The position numbers and the translations under genes were made by a program. This document shows positions 34,301 to 46,300 of a stretch of DNA of 64,000 nt, piece by piece. Source of the DNA: Apostichopus parvimensis (taxonomy: Eukaryota > Echinodermata > Holothuroidea > Aspidochirotida > Stichopodidae). The DNA is taken from positions 77,037 through 141,036 of the forward strand of contig KN886639.1 in NCBI GenBank assembly GCA_000934455.1, given 5' to 3'. Each line of letters begins with the position of its first letter. Within the stretch, counting starts at the first letter, position 1. Under the pieces are notes generated by a model that searched no databases, was not told the DNA's origin, and saw nothing but the letters and a program-made list of their open reading frames with translations.

Positions 34301-37300
34301 CTTAAACCTCTTACATAAAAACTATCAAAGTTGAAAAATACATATTTCATATTTAGATGTTATCCTTGCTTTTGAGGTGAAACATGCCCACCAGAAATAT
34401 CAATGGTATTCTTTTGACTACAATTAGTTAATCTGAGATGAAGCAACATCTATAAGTATCTCTTTTATGATTGCTGCAATGGCTCAGTCCAGTTCACATA
34501 GAGTACAAGAAATGACACTTTATTTTTAATGCATTAACGTTTTACCAGTAATGTAAAATAGGATACACCAAACCCGATACATGACAATCTGTTTCAACCA
34601 TACGAGAATCACTCCCATCTGNNNNNNNNNNNNNNNNNNNNNNNNNNNNNNNNNNNNNNNNNNNNNNNNNNNNNNNNNNNNNNNNNNNNNNNNNNNNNNN
34701 NNNNNNNNNNNNNNNNNNNNNNNNNNNNNNNNNNNNNNNNNNNNNNNNNNNNNNNNNNNNNNNNNNNNNNNNNNNNNNNNNNNNNNNNNNNNNNNNNNNN
34801 NNNNNNNNNNNNNNNNNNNNNNNNNNNNNNNNNNNNNNNNNNNNNNNNNNNNNNNNNNNNNNNNNNNNNNNNNNNNNNNNNNNNNNNNNNNNNNNNNNNN
34901 NNNNNNNNNNNNNNNNNNNNNNNNNNNNNNNNNNNNNNNNNNNNNNNNNNNNNNNNNNNNNNNNNNNNNNNNNNNNNNNNNNNNNNNNNNNNNNNNNNNN
35001 NNNNNNNNNNNNNNNNNNNNNNNNNNNNNNNNNNNNNNNNNNNNNNNNNNNNNNNNNNNNNNNNNNNNNNNNNNNNNNNNNNNNNNNNNNNNNNNNNNNN
35101 NNNNNNNNNNNNNNNNNNNNNNNNNNNNNNNNNNNNNNNNNNNNNNNNNNNNNNNNATGGTATCCATTATAACTGGTTATTCTAACGTCGGATACCCCAT
35201 TCACTTATTTAGACAGGATTTTACTTGGGCCGATAAGTTGAACCGTGAGTCCAAAAGTCCTAACACACGCATTCCGTTTGTTACCAATAACAACCCCCAC
35301 ATCGAATCTTTTATGAGCTCCATCAAACAGGAACTTGCTGTGTTCCAAGTATACCTCCATGTTAGCAATTCGTCAACCCCCCCCCCCCCCCCCCTTAGAT
35401 TTCTACTCACTTCCGCCAAATTCCCTAACTCAGTTTCCACCTCCGCAGGCAATTTCCGTTGCAGTAAATCTCGATGCCAAGTTTGCCCCCATATTACCCC
35501 AAGCACCTTGGTCAAAATTCCCAATGTTGACTATAGTCTAAGACCCCCTTCCCTCTATTGTGATTCTAATAATGTTATTTACATTTTCTACCTTGTACTT
35601 TGCAAAGAGAGCCATTATGTAATTGAAACAGGTTCCTGGTTCCGCTTACGTTTTAATAATCACAAACAAGTTATTCGTAATAATGTTGCTGGATCCCCCG
35701 TTTCCGAACATGATAATCTTTATAGTCATTCTCTCAAAAACCTAAAATGGATTTTAATTGCGTCCCCTGGATATTTATTGCGTCCCGGACACAGAATCCT
35801 GCATTCCTAACAATTTTGATTTACTATATTATTGCACAAATGTACGTCCGTCACAAAAAAATGTACGTTCGTCACAAACGAATTTTAAAAATATTGCGAG
35901 TGATAAAAGTCTCAACAGCTTGTTACTGATATGTGTAGTTAAGAGTCTTCTTGACAACATAGTAGTTTTTAATTGTATATCCCATTACTATTCACAGAAA
36001 TTTGCAAAAGCAAAATACAATCTGAAAAATTCACTTTCTATGGGTACGTCCGTCACAGGGATTTTTTCAGTATTTTATTTGGATGGACAAGGATTGAAGA
36101 ATTGTACAAGGCAGATGTTCCATATAACCGAAATGAAAAGTAATCTTCTTTATATAGCCATTGATATATGGACCAACAAACTGTCCGAAATGTACGTCCG
36201 ACTTTACGGAACTGCCATTCAGTTGGAGAAGAATTAGACAAGCCCTTAGGTTGAACTTCCCTGCCCCTTTTCAACCTCACACAAACATTTATCTGTAGTA
36301 AGCAGCACAAGCTGATGTTACTTCAAAACTCATAATATTTTGATTTCTGTGTTATTTATTTTCTTCAGTGCTTGTTAAACCAACAGTCATGAATGGCTCA
36401 CAAGATGTAGATGCACTGGATGTCATTGTTGGAACATCGTATGATCTAACCTGTTCTGCTACTGGAGCTCGGTCTGTGAATAACTTAAGCCTCATGTGGG
36501 ATCCTTTACTTGTAGATAAAACTCCTCTTAGTTTTACAACTAATGGTGACTACAAGAACTACAGCATAACATCTACATATACTGCAGTGAGAGGCGACAG
36601 TAGTATCACCTGTCAGCTTACTGGATACGTAATGCAAGATGAAATCGATGACCAACGTATGGAAAACATATCACATACAGTAAATCTTAATGTTCGGTGT
36701 AAGTAGAACACAAAAACTGTATATCTCTGATTTTTACTTACAAATGTTTCTTTATATCGAAAGACAAATACAGTAAAATGTATTCTTGTACCCATTATCA
36801 GCCTGTATTCTTTTTACCGGCAAACATTAAAAATTTCAGTTTGTTATCAGTGTTGGTACTTAAAAATTTCCATCAACTCCAACCTTGGTATCCTATGACA
36901 TTATATGTTCATATTTGGTACGTGCATGTGCCTAATTGAGTACAAAACCCTCTTGTTTTCTGCAGAGGTAAAATGGCAATTGAGTTTACCATTGGTCATA
37001 GTTTGAAAAATTTGTAAACATGATAGCTCAAAAAGTAATGCATTGATGGACTTCAAACTTGAATTGTGGCTCTATCTGATTGAGTATTTAAAAAGACTTA
37101 CCTTTGTTTCCTTTCTGCAAAGGTCAAAGTATGGAAAGGAAAACTATTGCATTTCATATGTGGTATATGGATCCCTCTTAAAGAGTGCAAGAGCCCTAAA
37201 TAATAACAACTGGGCTGTGTTGTTGTTCAGTTGTGTGTTAACACATGTTCAGTAAATTTAATCAGGTTTAAACTTAACCTGATTAAAAAATATATAATCG

Positions 37301-40300
37301 TACGACTTTTGTGCATCAAAACATAATATCAAGTACCTGCTGTTTAATACTATTGCTAAAGTGATTTCCTGGTAATGCAGGGGAGGAGGGGTAGTAGAAT
37401 GATGGACTCAGTTGTCCAGAATTGTTGTCCAATACATACCGTTGTTGTAACGCGTGGAACGAGGGGTATGAGAATGATGGACTCAGTTGTTCAGTATTGT
37501 TGTCCGATACATAAAATATGCAAAAAATCCACTATTGCTCCACTCCACAAGTGTACATAGATCACGACAATATTTTAACACATTCGAAATGTAAAAGTTT
37601 CACAAAGAAGCTGTCATATTTTATCAAAAGTGAGAATCTGAAAATTCTTTTCAAAGAACAGCAGACAATAAAAGTAGAGAAGAGAATAAAAGTTCTAAAA
37701 TGGGCTCATTCGTTTTCACATTGTTCATCTCGTTTTCATCCTTAGACAATAAAGTTCTTATTGAATCGGCAAGGTTCTTGTCGGAGAGTTATAATTTCGG
37801 AGGATGTGCAAGCTATTGTATCTCCTTCATGTTAATTCCAAAGGTTTGTTCAGAGCAATACCAATCAATCGTTCAAAGATCGACTTTGTCACAGCGCTTT
37901 TACCATTTCCCCAATCTTTTGGATTACAAAACGTAAGGAATTTAAAAAGAAATACTGTTAGGGGCCAAAAGTCACTATAACCTCTTCATGGATAGACAGT
38001 ATGAATAGGACAGGCATGGAGAGGTCAGTACCATATGGAAATAAATAACAATACCAAATGTTGTTTTTTTTACTCCTTGGCGGTGATAGTAAGCATGTGT
38101 GTATAGGAGGGGGTTGTGGTGGGGTTGGGGAGGTGGGCGTGTGTGTACGTGACACTTGCTGGTAAACACCATTACTTGGATTAACCTGGTATTTGAATCG
38201 ATCTTATTGATTACAAGAACAACATTCTTTTTTATGAAGTTCACAGGTCATTTGCCACTATTTGGCGGGCGTAACCACGATTCAGTGCGCCATAACCATT
38301 TATTTACTTGTCACTAATAACGCTACATTGTAGTCTCTGTAAATGTAGCAGGTAGTACAACATATAAACACTTATATCCAACTTATACTAGGCATATACA
38401 TTCTGCATCGTAATGCACTTTGGAAAACAACAATTCTGTGCAATACAAAATTTCTCATAAAAGAAAGTGATGAATAACCTAAACTATATCACATAATCAT
38501 TGAAATGCTGACTGCACCCATGTTGTCCCCAACAAATCCCAAAGAACATTAGCAAGGACTGATGCCACTGCTTTGGCTACAAAGGTAGCTTGTATACAAA
38601 AGCTAAATAGCTAGCTGGGAGAACCTGCACTGTACCTCTGAGTTGTACCTAGCACGAACACATTTAAGTTAGCAGTCTATTTATCAAAAATATTGAATTG
38701 CCACCTTCATTGCAAATAATAGTTCTCCAAAATCTACTATGTCGCGTTTACGCAACTTATGTTTCGATGAGAATCTGAAATTGTTTGCACAAAATCACGA
38801 TAAAAAAGTGTTCAAAACTCCTCAAATAGTGTAGATTGTGTGCAAAAAAATAACGTCAATCATGTAGAAAATACCCCGGTGAATCATTAATAAGATCTTT
38901 GACCACCTCTAGTGTATTGGTGTTCTGACTCCAAACTTTTTTCTTCTTGACTTCTTCGTGTAACCAAACCAAATTATATTTTAACGTTGTAAGTGTATGT
39001 CACCAACGGGAAGATCCGATTCGAAAACTATTTAACTTTTGTCATGTATATTGTCCTGTATGACAATGATATTGGGTCCCAGTATTCCAAATCGGATTAT
39101 TAATCATCCCAAAATTGAACGATTGTCAGATTACATATGTGAAAGTTAATACACTTGTCACTGGTTTATTCCTTAATATTCAAAATCAAAATATGTGATA
39201 AAAGTATAAGATACAGTTATTCCCACAAGATATACCGTACAAGCTTGACTCGATCAAAAATTAGGAAAAAGAAGGTTAGACAAGTATGCACACTTACACA
39301 TTGTAAATGCATTTAATGTTTGATAAAAGTAATTGTAGGAATTCACATATGGACTATAGGATATGAATCGGTAGTATATATCACTTAGAATAACCCACTT
39401 TCATAGAGAGACTAGCCTGTTTATCCTCATTGCATATAAGAAATGCTGCTGCACTTATCGTCGGTACATGTATTAGTCGTTGAAGAAGTAAACAGATATC
39501 ATTTATCATTTTTATGGACATGAACGCTGCATTAAGTAATTCAAGTCTCATGCATATCTTTGTACATACATGCATATCTTAAACGTTGTTTGAAACAAAA
39601 ACTGAATACAAAAAACACAGAAGTACTTTTACAACACACTAATAATGCTTCTGTTTAATCAGTAGCAAAGCAACGAGATGTGTATTTTGAAAGCAATTTC
39701 AGTTAATAATGCTGGCACTCATACGTTTTAACATTTCTTTTAATTTTTATTTCATTCTTTAAAATGTTATGAAAAGATAACAACTTTAAGAAAATATATT
39801 CCACTGTATGTATTTTTATAGAAAAACTTATGATAACGTACTAACCTACTGTGATTTTGTCTATGTATTTTCTAAATGCGCTACATGATATATAAGGCCG
39901 ACGTTTCATGGTTTCATTAACTTTTAAGTTATGTTACTTCTACAATACCGACATGAAATAACGAAATATGCTTCTTAACGTTCTACTCCACCATTCGTGC
40001 TTTCTATACTGTTTATTATGATCAAGTCTACGCGAAAACATGTGAATTAACATTTTCATATCATTCTTCATATATTGTCCTTTCCAAAACTTGCAGCTAA
40101 CACATTTACAACTGAACAACCATCTACTACTGATCCTCAGTCTACAGGTATGTGTTTTTTAAAGTATTTCATATTTAGTTAGCTTTCATTGATAAGAATC
40201 GGGTTGGGAAATTTAACTCTCATCTCGTTTATCGGATTGGTATTGCAATGAGTATGTTATGTTTACAGAACTTCTGCTTCACTATTGACGGTTTGAATAC

Positions 40301-43300
40301 CAGAATAATTTACTAATGTTAGGATGCAGAAAGAGGTTTTAAAGTTTTATCGGTATAGGTTGCTCGTGTTAACGGGGACGTGTTAGTGTACATATTTATT
40401 TGGATTTAAGAACTTAAAGACTCTTAAACATATCCTCGTACTGTTCTGGGCCTAACAGTCACTATAAGTTAAGCAGATAAATTGAGGGTAGAGACGTATT
40501 TTACTGCATTATTACAAAAAGTACTCAACTCAAACAACCATCAATATTCCCGAAACAAATTTAAAAATGCCTATTTGTATTCTATCATGAATTTCGATGA
40601 TATCATGATAAAGATGAATAAAAGAAAGTATTAATAATTGAATTTCCCAAAAGGAATTATTCTTTTCTTGGCTGTTTCGGGACATTTTTCATCATTTGCA
40701 TCATATAAATATATGATGATCATTGGAAACTAACTGTTACATAAGTGAGTAAAACCACTCACCACGTGATTTATACTCCGTCTTTGTGGCAGAAAACATA
40801 CTTCAGTAATTTGTTTCAATTGCAACGTCTCAATAACGTAATGTGTAAATAGAGCAAATTATGTTTGTCAACTTTCTCAATCGTAACGTGAATGTTGTTA
40901 CAATCATAAAAGTATTCTTTGCTTAATTTCAGTATGCAACAATACGAGGCTGATGTCAGCCTGCATAGTGGAGGCTATCATCATTCTGGTGTTAATCCTT
41001 GTAATAATTTATTTCATCGCACGTGACCGACTTGGTATGATGTTTTCTTGTTGTCCCAAATACATGTTTGTAGTGCTGACTAACATTTTCTAAGGGAACA
41101 AAATTATCACAGATCGTCACAGATATAACGGAGGTGTCAACATTAAATATATTTGTTGTGTCTGTTACATCTCTATTTAACAGTGTTTTATATCGTTCAA
41201 CGTAGTTCGAAACAATATATAAAACACAGGAGCGATATTAGAAGTTAAAACGACAAATATTAAAAAAATGTTGCATATTACAAAATTCTATCGGTTATTA
41301 ATGACTGATTCATCCGCTTGTGATAGGCGATTCAGAATAGTTTAGTAATCCAAAATAAATAATGAAAAAATATAATTTAAATAGTATTAAACAATATCAC
41401 ATTTTATATGTAACATGCAGTCTAAAAATAAATTATTAGGTTCTGGTAGATTTACATCTATACTACCAATTTAGGTATCAATAGTTCGAAACTAATTATT
41501 GCAACTATTTTTTAATCTGCTCCTTGAAATCCGTACAACGGCTCCAACGGGTGGCAGTAGAGCAATGACTTGTTGTTTGAAATAATCCCATCTGCATGTA
41601 CCTTCCCCTAAGTAGCAAACCCAATGCTTGGAGATATTTTTTCTTGAAATAGTTTCAGATATTTAATGCACTGGCAGTTTCAATTTATTTTCTTGTATTT
41701 GTTTGATAAAGGACACGGAAAGAAACGAGAACCCAGGTAAGAATACTCTGTTCAATGTTATACCCATTGCAACTATGCAGGGTAAGAACAGAACCACTAG
41801 TATGGGTTTAACCTCTCCGTCGCCCCCTCCCTTCCCCCTCCCTCCTTTTCAACCTCACACAAATATTTCTTAGCACAACCTTGAGGTTAGGGCTACTTAT
41901 GCATGTAAACCTAACCTAAAGTCTAAATATGTCTTAGAATGCACCATCTGACATCATAGTTCTACATTTTCCTTCGGGGGGGGGGGGGGGGGGCCAAAGT
42001 CCTTCACAGGAGCTGACTTGAATGACCCCAGGGTAACACCCTCCATCCACTATTCCTTACTACCTAAAAAGTTGGGAGAATTTCGGAGTATTATTTATTA
42101 GTACAATTTTTCGTTTAGTGCTACTTGTAAAGGCTTAAATGTATGATGTAGGAATACAACATTTGATGTTTCATTCTTTATCGTTTTCTGGGAGTGGACC
42201 CTCAGACACCCTACATAGTGGTCGGCTGTAATGGCTCAAGTGTAGCCCCTGCTTTGTAAACGCCTTTATTCTGCTCTAGTCCTTCCACAAGAGTTCAGCC
42301 TCATACCTTAATCAGCCGGGGGAAAGTTCAAATTTGCCCATCCTCCCTACATTTAAAATCAGGTGCACGCATTTGACTGAAAAAGCTCCCACACAACCTT
42401 GGCTTGATTAACAGACATTGCACAAACTAAAGTTTGATAAACTATTAGTTTTCTTAATACGGAAAAGGTCTATCAATCTGGATTACTTCTTTTGTTTTTA
42501 GATCCACTAATCAAATAGAGGGGTTGAAAGGAACTGAAAATAGAGGTATTTGTTTTTTATGAACAATGTTGAAATTCCAAGGATGTTTATGATTTAATAT
42601 GACACTCAAGTTTACTACTTGTTATTATGGCATTTTGAGTTGCTGATGGACCCAAAATGAATGGTCCAGTACTTTCTTGGAATGCGATCCTAGTTTGAAA
42701 ATGTTAAGTGAGGGAGGAAGAAAAATGTACCTACCCCCAATTGTTCAACTATTTTACTACATGTTGTACTGAACATGCACAATGTGGTTGTAACATATAA
42801 ATTCAACCATTAAGCGGTATTACATATGGTTAACGTTGATTAGTTATTAAAGTGCTGGATTTCTTCTGCCTTTTTATAGAAATATCATCCTTATAGAATA
42901 TTGGATCGGGAAGATATTTGGTTATATTTTATTGATTCATCTGACCAAAGCAGATTGAATGATGTTATCATGGTAATTTAGCTGAGAATGTGTTTGCAAC
43001 TTCTAGTAGAAAGGGTTCTACATGCATGGAATATTTCAATTGTGTTTGTGTTATGCTTATTTATGATATTTAAATATACTATCAGACGACGTTTCTACAA
43101 CCCTGTCAATTGATGCAGCAGATGTGCTTAAGAATCCATTATTAAAACTCTTAAAATAAAAATTAAAAGTAGATCGAACATAATGTGGATTGATAGCAGC
43201 GTTGCTTAATGATCAAAAAAGGTTATCATGCGTTTTATATTATAACATCTGCCATCGGAATATCTCCTTACCGAAGTATAAAATGTAATCGCTGAAATAT

Positions 43301-46300
43301 ATTACTGATTTTTGCAGATGGAAGCATTTTTGTAAAAATAATGAATGAAGGAAATTCTTTATGCTATGCAAAATGGCTTGAAAGTCAAAAGTATTACAGG
43401 ACCAAAATTCATAAAGTATGCACCTCCTAAGGCAACAGAGTATTATATTTGGCTTGTATTCAATAGTTTTTCTACTGAACTATCAGCTTCTTTAGTATAC
43501 TGGACAGCATTATCAAACCTATCAGTGATCTGACCATAAAAACACGTTTGAAAGTTAGCTAGTATTAGGCGAGTGACAAACGCTATCGATATCTGTTTTG
43601 CTTAATGTTCTCTGTTTTGATGAGAAAGTACATGATCTCTTTCCAACGTACACAATATATTACATTGAAATTAAGAAACACGCAGTCTTTTAAATAAGAT
43701 AAAATGATGAATACCTCACTACGTTGACGATATGGAGAAGATTAAGTTAAAGTGATGCGGTATCAAATTATATATACCTATATATGTTACCAATAATCAT
43801 CGGTGTGACAAAACCCTGCGCGAATGACAATTTTAAGCATGATGTGTTATACTTTCAAGAAGTCTTATACCAGAAGATGTCTTCAGCTTTTAATATTGTA
43901 TTTGGCTCTGATATCACACGAAGTCACGCTCCCGTCTTTTTAGCTAACATGGATCTTCAGGAACTTGAAGTTAATAAGAACAAGAAGAACAAGAATCTTG
44001 AAGTCCCAGAGAAGAATGTGCAATTAGTTTCACTTTTACCTGGAAAAGGAATGTTGCAATATCACAAGGCTTTAGTTGTGAGAGCAGTAGGAAATGCAGA
44101 AGCTGTTGTCAGAACCTTGTCAGGTATGTAATTTGAATAATACGTTAGCATACTAAATGAAAGTAAATACTTCAGTAATATTTTACAATAAAATATAGAA
44201 AGCATAACGCGTGTGAAAGCAGCATGATATTGTAAGAATAATGACTTGTGTTAATTTTGTTAATATAATGTTATATAATATTATATGATTGAAGTAAACA
44301 GCAAACACGGTAATTAACTCAACTCATCAAAGTGTATAGTAGATGAGACAGTGGTAACATTTGTGCGTTTTACATTATATTCACTGGTTGCTTTACAGGT
44401 GATTCATCTTTGAAGATGAATAAAGTTCAAAGTTCAGAGATTCAATACATATTAAAACTACCCGGCGATAACAGTATTGTGAAGCTTCTCGGATGGTGTG
44501 ATACAGGTACGAATAACCACGCTGGTCAAAATTTGGTATTCATCACAAACCTTAACAATTCAAACCCTTTCTTTTCATATATGTTATAATAATTATAATA
44601 TCGATAATTTTAAGTAAAGACATAACATAAATTGATTCAAATATGAATGTAATAAGGTTACTTTGTCTGTTCTTTTAAACAAGCAACATAAAACTGAATT
44701 TCATTCGAGTAACCTTCAATGGTTAACACTATTTTTTCAGTACCGAATTATCTGATTTATGAACGTGTAAGTGGAAGAAACCTCTCAGATCACCTAACTG
44801 AAGATTTCAGTCCCCAGAAAGTACATATGTATGGCAATACTAAACAGAAGCGTTTTAATGTTGCCGAGAAGGGAAATGCTGAACATCTACCAAAATATGC
44901 ACTTCAGGTGGCGAGAGGATTACAGTTTTTGACCAAACATAGAGTAAGTTAATCATATCCAAGTGTGCTTGTTAATTGGATGAAGATATGTAAATTGTGC
45001 GGGGAAACTGTGTTCATCTTGAATACAAGGATACGGAAATGAAACCAATGATTTCAAAGAGCATTGGTCAAATCAGCATCAGATGTAGACCGTTTTGGAT
45101 TTACTTAACTAAGTTACATGTCAGGCAATTAATATGTACTTCTGTTAGATGATATTGGTTGTCTTAATCTGGATGCTAGTTTCATTAGCGACTGCAAATT
45201 AATCAAGAAGCAGCTTGGCTGACATTGTTAAAACGTGTAATGGAAAACGGACTGGCGTTATTTTGTTTGCGTGTGGAGTGTAAGTTTCTATGGTATGATT
45301 TAAATTTGAACTGCTTAGACGACCTATTAAGAGCCATCTGGCGTGTAATTAATACTTCCAAATAATATTTTGTTCAAACGTTTAAGAGGAATTTGTCTGG
45401 TAAATAATGACACTTTAGCAAACACTGAGAACATTGGGAGAGGTGGTAACAGATTAGCTTTTTCGATGAAACTTAAATCTGAACGATTCTTTTAATAATC
45501 GATGTAATATTTAATCACTGTAATGAAAAACATATGTTTAATCTTCAACAGTTCGTCAGCCCCGGTCTACGCAGTAAGAAAATCTTGTTGGATGCTGCTG
45601 GGAGGTGCAAGTTATACGACTTTGTGTCGATGGAAAACGCAAAAGAATGGACTAAATTATTTTGGAATGAGGTCATTATTTGCTCCAAATGGTTGTTTAT
45701 AAGATAACTATGAAATTAAGTTGCAAGAGCTATAAATACAAAGAGACTTTCTGCTCCCATATTAGCTAAATGAGGTCCTCATTTACCCATAGAAAATGAT
45801 ATTTTAATTCGAAGTACATAGTAATTTTAAATGTTACAGTTTTTATTTAAAATGGCATACGTTTCTTTCGCACAGAACGTTCCCTTTCAATGGATGCCTC
45901 CAGAGTTTCTCTTTCTTGAAACAATTTCTTCAGCAGGAGATGTATGGTCCTTTGGTGTTCTCCTCTGGGAAATTTTCAGTTACGGTAAACACAATTTACT
46001 AATATAATCGAATATTGCAGTCCACATACGACTGATTTACAAGCCAAAAATCATTCCTGCATTTTCTATTTAACTTTATTTCGCACAATTGTCTGATTGA
46101 AAAATGCTGTACTTTTATTGTGTTGTGTCTTAACATCAGTACAAACGCGCATATAATGTATTCCCTATATGTGATGTAGACAAATATTAATCATTTTTTT
46201 TTTTTTGTATTTGAAATAATGGAATAGGAGATAATTTATTTTCACGGGATATTAAATTATTTACCCCTGTGTAGGATTGGAACCGTACAAAGGACAAAAC

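Noticed and set aside
34581-35810. A 409-codon frame reaching across the N gap
   Set aside because: Most of it is Ns; only 35157-35810 is real sequence, annotated as the Penelope-like end.
42880-42972. A 93-nt open segment in gene B (reads [20 protein letters not shown]) with AG and GT borders
   Set aside because: It is phase 0-0, while the flanking exons require phase 1, so including it would break the frame. It may be a dead exon, but it is not needed for the intact 657-codon chain.
43086-43133. Open segment [13 protein letters not shown] after an acceptor in gene B
   Set aside because: Its donor is poor (GTGCTT) and its phases do not fit the neighbouring exons.
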